DNA of 64,000 nucleotides from a virus. Each line of letters starts with the position of its first letter. Position 1 is the stretch's first letter. Under the pieces are notes generated by a model, which saw only the letters and a list, made by a program, of their open reading frames with translations, had not been told where the DNA came from and did not search any database. This document shows positions 50,937 through 59,684 of this stretch, piece after piece. The position numbers and the translations under genes are program-made. The stretch lies in IMG/VR virus record IMGVR_UViG_3300027985_000700, positions 1-64,000 of that record; one strand, written 5' to 3'.

Positions 50937-51012
50937 TGGTACTCCGTGCGGGATTTGAACCCGCAATTACCACCTTGAAAGGGTGGTGGCTTAACCGTTC
51001 GCCTAACGGAGC
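50937..51012 (-). tRNA. tRNA-Glu(UUC)
   Basis: Loop CTTTCAA on CCACC/GGTGG, acceptor GCTCCGT/ACGGAGT, CCA encoded. Confidence 0.9.
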
Positions 51013-51017
51013 AATTA

Positions 51018-51094
51018 TGGTACACCCTGTAAGACTCGAACTTACGACCTTCTGCTTGTAGAACAGATGCGCTAACCAACTGTGCTAAGGGTGC
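51018..51094 (-). tRNA. tRNA-Val(UAC)
   Basis: Loop TCTACAA, acceptor GCACCCT/AGGGTGT, A73, CCA encoded. Confidence 0.9.
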
Positions 51095-51205
51095 ATGACG
51101 TGGCTTCTTTATTTGTGTACCTTTATTACAGGGTATTCGATGTACCCACCTGAAGCCGATCCCCACTTCATCTAGTTTATGTACGGGGGATTTATTTTTA
51201 ATTTA
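51095..51205 (-). other. Spacer with a minimal tRNA-like hairpin pair
   Basis: Between tRNA-Val and tRNA-Arg. GGCTTC pairs with GAAGCC at the ends of a ~56-nt segment that encloses a 5-bp stem with 7-base loop (GGGTA, CATCGAA, TACCC), which looks like an anticodon arm without D- and T-arms. A second hairpin (GATCCCC/GGGGGAT) follows. Function unknown. Confidence 0.3.
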
Positions 51206-51282
51206 TGGTGTATCTGAAGGGACTCGAACCCATAATCTTTTGGTTCGTAGCCAAGTGCTTTATCCAGTTAAGCTACAGATAC
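51206..51282 (-). tRNA. tRNA-Arg(ACG)
   Basis: Loop CTACGAA, acceptor GTATCTG/CAGATAC, CCA encoded. A34 would need host TadA to become inosine. Confidence 0.9.
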
Positions 51283-51285
51283 ATA

Positions 51286-51399
51286 TTAACCACGTTTTTT
51301 CTTTTTATTAGTTTTACCTTTACTAGTAGTAGTTGCTATTTTAGCAAAGTGTGCACTAAACTTTTCTTGTTTGTGTTTACTACCTTTTCCTTTTGCCAT
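51286..51399 (-). CDS. Small basic protein
   Basis: 37 residues, about one third Lys/Arg (MAKGKGSKHK start, NKKKKRG end), after AAGGAGTG. Located between tRNA genes. It may bind RNA, but this is only composition. Confidence 0.55.
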   Translation of the reverse strand: MAKGKGSKHKQEKFSAHFAKIATTTSKGKTNKKKKRG

Positions 51400-51423
51400 A
51401 TTAATCACTCCTTAATTATATAA

Positions 51424-51500
51424 TGGTGCGCCACCGAAGACTCGAACTTCGGACCTCTCACGTATCAGGCGAGTACTCTAACCAACTGAGTTAATGGCGC
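51424..51500 (-). tRNA. tRNA-Ile(GAU)
   Basis: Loop CTGATAC, acceptor GCGCCAT/GTGGCGC, CCA encoded. Confidence 0.9.
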
Positions 51501-51503
51501 AAG

Positions 51504-51578
51504 TGGTGCATCCAGAAAGATTCGAACTTTCAACCTCTACATTAAAAGTGTATTATTCTACCATTGAATTATGGATGC
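51504..51578 (-). tRNA. tRNA-Lys(UUU)
   Basis: Loop CTTTTAA, acceptor GCATCCA/TGGATGC, CCA encoded. Confidence 0.9.
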
Positions 51579-51579
51579 G

Positions 51580-51747
51580 TTATGTATCTTGTGCACCCTT
51601 ATACTTTCGTTTTCTAGGTATTAGATACTTTAATGACTTATGTACTTTACCACCCTTCATGACTTGTTCTTGATGCCATAAATTGGGTAACTTAGCATAA
51701 TCTATTTTGTTTGTAGGTAATTTTATAACTTGTTTTTTCTTACTCAT
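51580..51747 (-). CDS. Small basic protein
   Basis: 55 residues, Lys-rich (MSKKKQVIKL start; PRKRKYKG near the end), after GAGGTGA. Second basic mini-protein in the tRNA array. Unknown function. Confidence 0.55.
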   Translation of the reverse strand: MSKKKQVIKLPTNKIDYAKLPNLWHQEQVMKGGKVHKSLKYLIPRKRKYKGAQDT

Positions 51748-51770
51748 TTTAATCACCTCTTATATATTTA

Positions 51771-51846
51771 TGGTGGAGAATAAGGGACTCGAACCCTTGA
51801 CCTACTGCGTGCAAGGCAGTTGTTCTACCAGCTGAACTAATTCCCC
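51771..51846 (-). tRNA. tRNA-Ala(UGC)
   Basis: Loop CTTGCAC, acceptor GGGGAAT/ATTCTCC, CCA encoded. Confidence 0.93.
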
Positions 51847-51850
51847 ATAA

Positions 51851-51928
51851 TGGTCGGGATAGAGGGATTCGAACCCCCAACGCCTCCGCTCCAAACGGAG
51901 AGTTCTACCAAATTGAATCTACATCCCG
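51851..51928 (-). tRNA. tRNA-Pro(UGG)
   Basis: Loop TTTGGAG on CTCCG/CGGAG, acceptor CGGGATG/TATCCCG, CCA encoded. Confidence 0.9.
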
Positions 51929-51952
51929 ATATAGTTAGTTAAATAAAATATG

Positions 51953-52234
51953 CTATCTTATTCTTTCTATTGTTTGACCTTGGTTGTTTAATAAAAATAC
52001 TCCTGCATACAAACTTGGTCTACTTTCTTTGTCTAATATTTTAAGTTCTACTTCTTCATCAGTTGGTATTCTATTTAATGGTAATGTATATAATAATTCC
52101 TTACTTCTATACATATTTATAAAATCCCTATTTGACGCATCTGTAAATGTGTTTACATTATCTATATCGGCATATATGTGCTTATGTCCATCTATAGACA
52201 ATCCTTTACTATATTCAACTAATTCTACTATCAT
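51953..52234 (-). CDS. Hypothetical protein inside the tRNA array
   Basis: 93 residues, acidic, predicted alpha/beta. Ribosome site AAGAGATAAG is weak. A short direct repeat of CTAT/CTAA units lies just upstream. Function unknown. Confidence 0.55.
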   Translation of the reverse strand: MIVELVEYSKGLSIDGHKHIYADIDNVNTFTDASNRDFINMYRSKELLYTLPLNRIPTDEEVELKILDKESRPSLYAGVFLLNNQGQTIERIR

Positions 52235-52280
52235 TCTATCTTATCTCTTTTCTATCTAACTATCTATCTAACTAACTATT

Positions 52281-52357
52281 TGGTGCCAGTAACAGGACTT
52301 GAACCTATAATCCCACGGGTATGAACCGTGTGCATTAACCATTTGTGCTATACTGGC
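52281..52357 (-). tRNA. tRNA-Met(CAU), elongator type
   Basis: Loop TTCATAC, acceptor GCCAGTA/TACTGGC, CCA encoded. It could be elongator Met or, if lysidine-modified, Ile(CAU); the separate initiator is at 52439. Confidence 0.85.
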
Positions 52358-52360
52358 ATT

Positions 52361-52434
52361 TGGTTGCAGTTGCTAGGATTCCAACCTAGTATCTTCCTAT
52401 AACGAGGCGTGCGTGCATCACACTCTCAACTACA
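52361..52434 (-). ncRNA. Degenerate tRNA-like RNA
   Basis: Good acceptor (TGTAGTT/AACTGCA), A73 and CCA, and a T-stem (CTAGG/CCTAG), but the T-loop is TTGGAAT instead of TTCGAAT. The D domain is shortened and no normal 5-bp/7-base anticodon arm forms (CCT, CGTTAT, AGG at best). Anticodon not assignable. Confidence 0.45.
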
Positions 52435-52438
52435 TATA

Positions 52439-52514
<76 letters not shown>

Positions 52515-52521
52515 ATATAAT

Positions 52522-52598
52522 TGGTACTCGTTGATGGACTTGAACCACCGACCGCTCGCGTATAAGGCGTTTACTCTAACCAACTGAGCTAAACGAGC
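52522..52598 (-). tRNA. tRNA-Ile(UAU)
   Basis: Loop CTTATAC, acceptor GCTCGTT/AACGAGT, CCA encoded. Reads AUA, abundant in this genome. No sense-codon conflict seen. Confidence 0.88.
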
Positions 52599-52670
52599 AA
52601 TTAGCGTACCACTTTGATATAAGGTCCAAAATGTTTCCAACTGTAAACTCCCTATGGGTTACCATAATTT

Positions 52671-52753
52671 TTGAACTGGGGAGGACTCGAACCTCCATAC
52701 CCAAACTTGTTGTGTTGTACGTACAACGCTTTTCCAATTAAGCTACCTGTTCA
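52671..52753 (-). ncRNA. tRNA-like RNA without encoded CCA
   Basis: Acceptor TGAACAG/CAGTTCA, D-arm (AGCTTAATTGGAAAAGC) and T-arm (GGAGG, TTCGAGT, CCTCC) are normal. The anticodon region is a near-palindrome (GTTGTACGTACAAC) that leaves no standard 7-base loop; a 9-base loop between GTTGT and ACAAC is the alternative. CCA is not encoded, so the phage CCA-adding enzyme would be needed. Confidence 0.5.
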
Positions 52754-52759
52754 TATAAT

Positions 52760-52832
52760 TGGTGGAGTCATTAGGATTCTAACCTAAATTGAAGGCAACG
52801 CGTGACTTACTTCTAGTAACATACTTTTCCCC
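52760..52832 (-). ncRNA. Degenerate tRNA-like RNA
   Basis: Ends in CCA with a T-stem (TTAGG/CCTAA) and altered T-loop TTAGAAT; only four acceptor pairs (GGGG/CTCC). D and anticodon arms are not recognisable; a TTACTAGAAGTAA hairpin occupies their place. Confidence 0.4.
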
Positions 52833-52840
52833 ATATAAAT

Positions 52841-52941
52841 TGGTGCGGACGGGAGGGATCGAACCTCCAAACTTGTGTACTTAAAGCCTGCCTTAAAAGT
52901 CATGAACAATTAAGGGTGTATACCCATTTCACCACGACCGC
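52841..52941 (-). ncRNA. tRNA-like RNA with enlarged anticodon loop
   Basis: 101 nt: acceptor GCGGTCG/CGTCCGC (one mismatch), CCA encoded, T-arm GGAGG, TTCGATC, CCTCC. The anticodon-position stem CCTTAA/TTAAGG closes a 13-base loop (TTGTTCATGACTT) instead of seven, and the variable region is long. No amino acid assigned. Confidence 0.5.
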
Positions 52942-53587
52942 ATTTTGTGTTACCTCACTTGTTTTTTAAAAGGTTATAGAGTAACTATTTACTGTTATTT
53001 CCCTTTAGTACCTTATAGGCACTGTACTAAATAATACATTAAAGTTTTAAATTAATCATTACGCTTAGATTAATTCTTTGCGTTATGGCAGGTATCTCCA
53101 TTTGTATTTATCAGCTTAACAAATAAAATAAAAATAACTTTTACCCGCTGTATTTTTATATTTTATTTAGTACACTAACTACAAGAGTTAATGTGTATAG
53201 TAATGCCTCGGACTCATTACTAAATTTCCTACACTAAGGTATTACCTTAGACCGAGTAGCATATTGTAGAGTTATTAACTCCTTTGTAAGATGTAAACAT
53301 ATTGCAATGTTTTATGTTTTTAGTCAGCTGTTTTACAAATATTAAACATAAACTCATACATCTTACAAAGCAAAGAACAATTTTATTTGCTCTTGGCGGG
53401 GCAGTAGGATTTTACCTACCGTTAGTATTACTACTAACACCTTTGTCCCCCGCCAGCAACAAACAAATGTTGCCCCTAGTTTACAGGTTATACGCTTCCT
53501 CTGTTGTAGCTCATTCTGCGTTAACCATAATTTCGGTCGATACTTTGCTACAAGGGTTTACCAGCATCTTTCCCTTAATTTTTAATA
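52942..53587 (-). ncRNA. Second large structured noncoding RNA (~650 nt) inside the tRNA array
   Basis: No gene is supported here, but base-pairing is dense on the minus strand. TGGCGGGG pairs with CCCCGCCA around two inner hairpins (TTAGTAGTAATACTAA and TAGGTAAAATCCTA, near 53395-53455). TTGTAAGATGTA pairs with TACATCTTACAA (53284-53372). CTAAGGTAATACCTTAG (near 53235) and AATTAATCTAAGCGTAATGATTAATT (near 53050) are further hairpins. GC content in the stems exceeds the surroundings. Location beside tRNAs and size fit ornate phage RNAs such as ROOL or GOLLD, but I cannot confirm a family. Confidence 0.5.
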
Positions 53588-53677
53588 TGGCGCCAGGAGA
53601 GGGATTCGAACCCGCAGTACGCTTTCACGTACACTGGTTTTCAAGACCAGCTCTTTCACCAATTCAGACATCCTGGC
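53588..53677 (-). tRNA. tRNA-Ser(UGA)
   Basis: Loop CTTGAAA, class II variable arm, acceptor GCCAGGA/TCCTGGC, G73, CCA encoded. Confidence 0.92.
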
Positions 53678-53838
53678 ATCTCTTCGCCAAGGAACCTTTG
53701 TAAGTCACGTTTTTGTCTTGTTCTTACATAGCCACTTCCCATATTACGCTCACGTTTTCTATTTTTTGTATTTCTTCCGTGACCAAAGGCTGAGTAACAA
53801 CCAAGTACTTTTTTAACGTAACTATTTTTTGTTTTCAT
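53656..53838 (-). CDS. Small basic protein overlapping tRNA-Ser
   Basis: 60 residues from the ATG at 53838 after AAAGGAGG. Very Arg/Lys-rich (GRNTKNRKRERN, YVRTRQKRDLQRF). Its last codons run 22 bases into the tRNA-Ser gene, so processing of the tRNA would remove its stop codon. Third basic mini-protein in the array. Confidence 0.55.
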   Translation of the reverse strand: MKTKNSYVKKVLGCYSAFGHGRNTKNRKRERNMGSGYVRTRQKRDLQRFLGEEMPGCLNW

Positions 53839-53880
53839 GTAAATTACCTCCTTTAGAAGATAATCACACCCTTTCGTTAT

Positions 53881-53955
53881 TGGTTGGAAAGGTGGGAATC
53901 GAACCCACATGCTTAGATTCACAATCTAATACGTTAACCATTACGTCACTAACCA
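53881..53955 (-). tRNA. tRNA-His(GUG)
   Basis: Loop TTGTGAA on TTAGA/TCTAA, T-arm GTGGG, TTCGATT, CCCAC, CCA encoded. Two mismatches in the middle of the acceptor stem are unusual. Confidence 0.82.
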
Positions 53956-53956
53956 C

Positions 53957-54131
53957 ATATTGGAGTCAGGTTTATTTCTGCACTTGGAAAACCCTTCACG
54001 AAAACCATCCAAAAATTTTTACATAAAGCTCAACGCCCTATATTGCGATTTAACCGAATCGACATCAGTACTTTATAATTTATTAAATCTTTGTATCTTC
54101 AATGGAATAATGAGTTCCACTTGTTGTTAAT
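53957..54131 (-). other. Spacer without a recognised gene
   Basis: 175 bases. A hairpin CGATT/AATCG and a TGGA/TCCA pairing of its ends are visible, but no cloverleaf or gene can be supported. Confidence 0.4.
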
Positions 54132-54207
54132 TGGAGAAAGTGATGGGATTCGAACCCACGTAATCTGCTTGGAAGGCAGATAGACTAGACCACTGTCCTA
54201 CACTCTC
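54132..54207 (-). tRNA. tRNA-Gly(UCC)
   Basis: Loop CTTCCAA, acceptor GAGAGTG/CACTTTC, U73 as expected, CCA encoded. First RNA after the array promoter. Confidence 0.92.
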
Positions 54208-54289
54208 AAGTTACCTTATACATACAGGTCGGTATATATAAGGTTGTATTCCTATGGAATTTCGTTTGTTAATTTAACTTAACAAATTA

Positions 54290-54318
54290 ATTATAACACA
54301 TTCTATTATGAATGTCAA
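54290..54318 (-). promoter_or_regulatory. Main promoter of the tRNA array
   Basis: TTGACA (54318-54313), 17 bp, TATAAT (54295-54290). The ~75-base leader before tRNA-Gly contains TTTGTTAA/TTAACAAA and CCTTATA/TATAAGG hairpins. Confidence 0.88.
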
Positions 54319-54327
54319 TAGTAAAGT

Positions 54328-54362
54328 GTGAAAAAGTTTAATTTGTGGGTTTAAACTTTTTC
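54328..54362 (-). terminator. Intrinsic terminator of the tail gene
   Basis: GAAAAAGTTTAA pairs exactly with TTAAACTTTTTC around nine bases. It separates the tail operon from the tRNA promoter. Confidence 0.75.
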
Positions 54363-54426
54363 AATGAGGGAGTAATAATATGGTGTACGACTTTTTTGGT
54401 AAGGTCATTCGTCAGGACCGTGTATA

Positions 54427-57400
54427 TTATAATAAGGATGTAACGCTAGCGTTTTTAAGTTTATACTTAATTCCGTCGTATACAGTATAATTTAATGTTC
54501 CTAAGGTTAATTGTACAGTACCACTATTACTAGGGAAATAACGTTCAGTAATTTGTATAACTCTATAATTAGCAATTACACCTATTTCTTCTAATTTAAC
54601 CGTTATAATGTCACCTAAATAAAATGTTTTGTCTACCATACTTTCTAACTTAGAAGCTGGAACTGTAACTTCAATTGAAGTAGTTTGGTTTAAACTTTCA
54701 ATTTCTGCTTCGGTTGTTGAAATAACAGAATTAAGTGAAGATTGGTTACGACAATCTTTATAACCTAATTTACTGTTTACCCCGTAAGCATTTTTATTTC
54801 CACCAAAATAAATAGTTCTAGCTGATCCTTGTCCTTGACCTGCACTTATTAATTGATTAATTGTACTTAAAGTGTCTTCTGTATTTGTAACCCCAGTAAT
54901 ATCACCTGTACTAAAATTAAGTACAACAGGGTTATTAATTTGTTGGTTTAAACTTCTATTTACCCCTTTTACAATCATACAAGTATTTGGCATAATAGTA
55001 CGTGTATTATAAATGTTAATACCTTTTTTTAAATTATAAACATCGGTGTATAATAACCAACTATAATCAGTTCCTGAACATAATTCAAATAGTGAAGTAC
55101 TTAATACTTTAAATCTAAAACTATTACTTACTAGTGGTCCTTCCCAAGATGTTGAATCAAATAAAGTACCAAAGTTTACATTACCCATACTCCAAGACAT
55201 AGGTATATTTTGTTGTGGGATAATTTGGTTGTTTGATCTAGTTTTATATATTAAATCAAATATAGCATAAGTTACTGGAACATTTGTATAAATAATTGAA
55301 GAATCACTTGTACCATCTGTGTCTCCAGTTATTGTTGTGTCTAACACATAATTGTATGCTGGAACAAAAGTACCGTTATTGGCTAAATAATTATCCATAT
55401 AAGTAATGTAACGTTGTAAATCAACACAAGCCGCATCAACTAATGTTTGGGTAGTGTCGTCTGGTGTATCTAACATTGTTGTTTGATATAATAATAATTT
55501 GGTTCTTAAAGTAGTTAAGTTAGTTGTAAAATCAGTTGTTGGTGAGTTACTTATTTTAGCATACTTTATACCATCTTTAAATTTTGTTTGTAAGTCTTCA
55601 AAATCAGTATAAGGGTAAGTTATTTGTCCTGTACTTAATAATGTTCCTCCCGGAGGCACAATAGTAGAAAAACTAAATAAACCTTTAACTTCTATACCCC
55701 TAACACACATATTGTAAACAATATTATCTTCATCTTTTTGTACCTGTAACCTCTTGTATAAGATTATATATTGACGATAATATTTACCCCATGTGTCATT
55801 AATTATAATATCATTTTCGGTATCACCATATATAAAGTTAGTTGTTTTTTGTTCTAACTCTGGTAATAGTATATAATCACCTATGTTTATATTAGATACG
55901 TCTGTTAATTTAGGGTTAAGATTTAATGTCACTGTTCCTATGTCACTCCAAGCTCTACTTAAAGTTATATCAGTGTAATTACGTATAGTTTGTTTTTGAA
56001 CAAAGTCAACTGGAACACCAAGGGAAACAAAAGTACATTTAATAGAATCTTGATTTTTAAACACCCCTCTATTTTCCATAACGAAAGAACTATCATAAGC
56101 TGATTCCCAAGTAGTAAAATGAGGTACGTGATATAAAATAGAACAATTATCTTTGTTTAAAATACTATTATCTTTAATATAAGATACAGCTTCTTGTGCA
56201 ACTTCTTTACATTCAAGTTTAGTTAAATAAGTTAGCCCTATGGCTAAAGTAAATAAAGACCAATCACATAAAGAATCAAATTCAACTGAATTGAATATAA
56301 TAACATTAGGTTTACCATTCCAAGGTGGTAAATAACTACTGTTAGAATAGGTTTCATACCCCGTATATTCTATTTCTCGTTCATTTTGGTCATAAGCAAT
56401 ATAGGTTCCAGGATTTTCAAGTAATGTTTCTTCATCTGTGTTAGGAACCCACGTAAAGGCAAGGGTGTTAACTTCACCAGTTTTAAACCTAGTTTTAAAT
56501 ATGTGAGAAAATTCATAATTTGTACTATAAGAAGAAGTGGAAATATAGTAAAACTGTAAGTCATATATAAATTCACCATCTTGTTGTTGGGTAATGTTTA
56601 TAACTTTAAGGTTATAATTTCCAAAACTACCTATTATAGCTCCTTCAGTTAATTCTTTTTTATTAACCATAAATTTTAAATACATACTATACATATAATG
56701 AGTAAATCCAGACATAGAAATTTGAACTATGTTTACAGTACTTAATTTATTATTAGAACAAGCGTCATTACTGTAAACGTAACCACTATAATCAATATAG
56801 TTTACGTTACTGTTTGTAAGTTGTGATTTACCTATATTGGAATCTAGTTCATAAAATCCTTCCTGTGGTTGTATAGTGTTGTAATAATAACCTTTTAACG
56901 TCATATCGGATAAAATTATACCATCGCTGCTATACGCCAATCTATGTACAATTAAGCTATCAGTAATGTCAGATAAATCTATATCCGTTCCTATTATTGT
57001 TTCAATACCATTTATTACAATGGATAGTTGAACATCTCCATATTTTAATAAAGTCTTTTTAAATTTTATATTATAACCACTCATATATTCTGGCGCATAT
57101 AAACTACTTGATTCTACATAATTATTAAAATATGGTAAAGGTATTAAATGTTGTGTTGTATTGTCTAAGTAGTTACTTTGGTATAATAAGTAAAACTTAT
57201 TATTTGTATATATAATATTAGCAAATTGCGTACCTTGTTGAAATAAGTTAGTATTATAACAATAGTTATGTGTACAATCATAATTTACAATGGTTGTATA
57301 GTCACTTGTATTTTCATTATAACCTAATATTTTAAATGAGCTTAGTACACCACTTAAATAGGTTTTTGTATCACTATTTAATGTACCTATATAATTATAT

Positions 57401-59673
57401 AAACGTGTAACATTATAGTTAAAAGATCCACAATCTCCCCAATCAGTACCCCCAGTATTATAGAAAGTAATTGATTTTGTTTGATTTAATGTTCCATCAA
57501 TATATAACTTAATAGTAAATATACCACCAGTATGTACACCACTAGATTGAACTAATTCTAATACGTATGTGTGTTCAGTTGTTAAGGTTAAACCAGTAAA
57601 ATCAACTGTTTTTGTGCCTAATGTACCTGTCATAGCTAATCGTAAAGTATTAGTTGAAGCAGTAGGTGTATATAATTTTATATTATCTGTATTATTTATA
57701 TTACCCAAATCAAATATATAACCATTTGTTATAATTGAGTTTAATTTTAACTTAAATTCAATTTTATTAGTAAAATGTAATGGTTTAATATACGTACCCT
57801 TGATATAAGAAGTTGTACCATTAAGTACCACAGTGTTATCACTATGAGTACAATTATATAATCTCGCAGAACCATAATTACCACTAATGTCCATTAATGT
57901 ATTATAACCAACTACTAGTCTGTCTGCACTATAAGATAATTCAGGAGTTATAAAATTAAAAGTATGTTCTGGAACCACATTTGGTGTGTAACTGTTGTAA
58001 AATCTTATACAAGCAGGTTCAGTATCAGTAGACCTAAAGAATCCTTTTTCAAATTCATGTTCTATTGATGTTCTTGTTATAGGAGAAGCAATTTTAGTAT
58101 AATAATATTGACCTGTTTCTGTATCATAGTAAGTAAATTTAACTCCAGTAGTAGCTGTTAATATATAACACATAGGAGCAGTACTATCAAGTTTTGTTTT
58201 ATTAATAAGACCTATAAATTTACTATTAGCAAGTGTTTCAAAAAAAGGGTTACCTAAAGTTGCGTGTGTTTTATCATAAGTGTAGTAATACAATTTACCG
58301 TTATCATATTTGTCATTTGTTATAATTCCATTTACAATATTTGCACCAATAAAAGAAATTGCAAGAATGTTATTTTTAATTGTTAACCCACTAGACATAT
58401 ATAAATTTCCACTGTTATTATAAGCATCATTAACTGTAAATAACCAGTGTGCATTATAAGGTGTAGGTTGTGTTGTTATTTGTCCATATTCATTCATTGT
58501 GTATTGGTAACAAACTAAATAGTATGTTATCGGTACACTTACAGTTTTACTATCATCTGTGGATAATGTGTTATGGTATAAATAAATATCGCTTACATTA
58601 GTATAATCAAAAAATGTCATATAGTATGCGGTTGCTGGTGTAGTAAGAACTTGCGATCCATTAAATGTATTAAAAACTTGACTACTGATAAATTGTTTGC
58701 TTTGGTTCATATACATTATACTTAGTTGTCTTGTTTCAGTATTGTTAGGTGTTGTATAAGTATAATGATCATTACTTGGGTTTAAATAAGGTAATGGTAT
58801 AATACCGTAAGGACTAGTAGTTGGTACTCCTTCTACAAGTTCTGTATGATAATAATCACTTGGTAGTAGGTTCCATTTAGCACCGTCATATGTTTTGCCT
58901 TCAGGAAAAGTTATAGTAAATATATCAGTATCTGTACAATAAACTCCCCTAACTAGTGTGTTGTCTACATTACCGTGCACTAATGTTGTACTACCCGTAG
59001 TTGTGTTTATTTGATAAATACAAAAAGGACTTTCAACAAAATGGTAACCATCAGTCGTACTATCTGCACTACAAAAAATGCTTATATTAACTAAATTGAT
59101 ATTTTCATTTGTTACAATATCTTTTTTTACATAAGGATATAAGTTTAAATCCCTAGTGGTAATCTCGGTATTATCATAATCTCTAACTATGTAGTTAGCC
59201 AAAGAAGTACAACTTTTTATATTAGTTGTTGTATTGTCTATTACATATAAATAAACATTAAGATTAAGTTGGTATAAGTCATAACCTTTACCTACAACGT
59301 AAGTATTATATTCATCACTAATCATTTTATAAACGTGAATATTGTATTCTTTATCATAATTAGTTTCGTTTATGTTAGTTACTGTATAACAATATAATTT
59401 ATTATCTCTACTAACAAAAAATTTTGGGGAAGTTAAAGAAATGGCTAAAAATCCTGTTGGGTTTAGAGCGGTTAGATCATAAGAGGTAACATCTCTTGAG
59501 TCATCTATTATGTTAACTGTACCATTATCTTCTATTACATTAATAAAGTCAGCAGATACGGAAGCAGAATTAAGATTATATGTGTTAAAACTAACTGCAT
59601 AATCATCATACTGTTCTATTTTTGCTATTTTAACTTCTGGTGCTTCTCTTAATGTTGGTGATATATTAGCCAT
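54427..59673 (-). CDS. Large tail protein (Gp37-like C-terminus, LamG-like insert)
   Basis: 1748 residues, the largest gene here. The N-terminal ~600 residues are beta-rich, Thr/Tyr/Asn-rich strands. At about 620-770 a LamG/concanavalin-type domain is seen (VVLNGTTSYIKG, FKLKLNS, YVLELVQSS, IKLYIDGTLNQTKS), usually carbohydrate-binding. The C-terminal ~550 residues resemble siphovirus ReqiPepy6 Gp37-like tail proteins (ITLSRAWSDIGTVTLNLNP, INIGDYILL, VPPGGTLL, FYLGDIITV). It is probably the tail-tip or baseplate protein that binds the host surface. Confidence 0.78.
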   Translation of the reverse strand: MANISPTLREAPEVKIAKIEQYDDYAVSFNTYNLNSASVSADFINVIEDNGTVNIIDDSRDVTSYDLTALNPTGFLAISLTSPKFFVSRDNKLYCYTVTNINETNYDKEYNIHVYKMISDEYNTYVVGKGYDLYQLNLNVYLYVIDNTTTNIKSCTSLANYIVRDYDNTEITTRDLNLYPYVKKDIVTNENINLVNISIFCSADSTTDGYHFVESPFCIYQINTTTGSTTLVHGNVDNTLVRGVYCTDTDIFTITFPEGKTYDGAKWNLLPSDYYHTELVEGVPTTSPYGIIPLPYLNPSNDHYTYTTPNNTETRQLSIMYMNQSKQFISSQVFNTFNGSQVLTTPATAYYMTFFDYTNVSDIYLYHNTLSTDDSKTVSVPITYYLVCYQYTMNEYGQITTQPTPYNAHWLFTVNDAYNNSGNLYMSSGLTIKNNILAISFIGANIVNGIITNDKYDNGKLYYYTYDKTHATLGNPFFETLANSKFIGLINKTKLDSTAPMCYILTATTGVKFTYYDTETGQYYYTKIASPITRTSIEHEFEKGFFRSTDTEPACIRFYNSYTPNVVPEHTFNFITPELSYSADRLVVGYNTLMDISGNYGSARLYNCTHSDNTVVLNGTTSYIKGTYIKPLHFTNKIEFKLKLNSIITNGYIFDLGNINNTDNIKLYTPTASTNTLRLAMTGTLGTKTVDFTGLTLTTEHTYVLELVQSSGVHTGGIFTIKLYIDGTLNQTKSITFYNTGGTDWGDCGSFNYNVTRLYNYIGTLNSDTKTYLSGVLSSFKILGYNENTSDYTTIVNYDCTHNYCYNTNLFQQGTQFANIIYTNNKFYLLYQSNYLDNTTQHLIPLPYFNNYVESSSLYAPEYMSGYNIKFKKTLLKYGDVQLSIVINGIETIIGTDIDLSDITDSLIVHRLAYSSDGIILSDMTLKGYYYNTIQPQEGFYELDSNIGKSQLTNSNVNYIDYSGYVYSNDACSNNKLSTVNIVQISMSGFTHYMYSMYLKFMVNKKELTEGAIIGSFGNYNLKVINITQQQDGEFIYDLQFYYISTSSYSTNYEFSHIFKTRFKTGEVNTLAFTWVPNTDEETLLENPGTYIAYDQNEREIEYTGYETYSNSSYLPPWNGKPNVIIFNSVEFDSLCDWSLFTLAIGLTYLTKLECKEVAQEAVSYIKDNSILNKDNCSILYHVPHFTTWESAYDSSFVMENRGVFKNQDSIKCTFVSLGVPVDFVQKQTIRNYTDITLSRAWSDIGTVTLNLNPKLTDVSNINIGDYILLPELEQKTTNFIYGDTENDIIINDTWGKYYRQYIILYKRLQVQKDEDNIVYNMCVRGIEVKGLFSFSTIVPPGGTLLSTGQITYPYTDFEDLQTKFKDGIKYAKISNSPTTDFTTNLTTLRTKLLLYQTTMLDTPDDTTQTLVDAACVDLQRYITYMDNYLANNGTFVPAYNYVLDTTITGDTDGTSDSSIIYTNVPVTYAIFDLIYKTRSNNQIIPQQNIPMSWSMGNVNFGTLFDSTSWEGPLVSNSFRFKVLSTSLFELCSGTDYSWLLYTDVYNLKKGINIYNTRTIMPNTCMIVKGVNRSLNQQINNPVVLNFSTGDITGVTNTEDTLSTINQLISAGQGQGSARTIYFGGNKNAYGVNSKLGYKDCRNQSSLNSVISTTEAEIESLNQTTSIEVTVPASKLESMVDKTFYLGDIITVKLEEIGVIANYRVIQITERYFPSNSGTVQLTLGTLNYTVYDGIKYKLKNASVTSLL

Positions 59674-59684
59674 TTACATCTCTC

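Noticed and set aside
53302-53703. 133-residue plus-strand open frame in the array
   Set aside because: It runs through the structured RNA and antisense to tRNA-Ser, has no ribosome site and contains stem sequences; treated as a chance frame.
54380-54490. 36-codon plus-strand frame with a good GAGGGAG site
   Set aside because: It overlaps the terminator and the 3' end of the tail gene on the other strand and no plus-strand promoter precedes it. Interesting only if RNA-seq shows antisense transcription.
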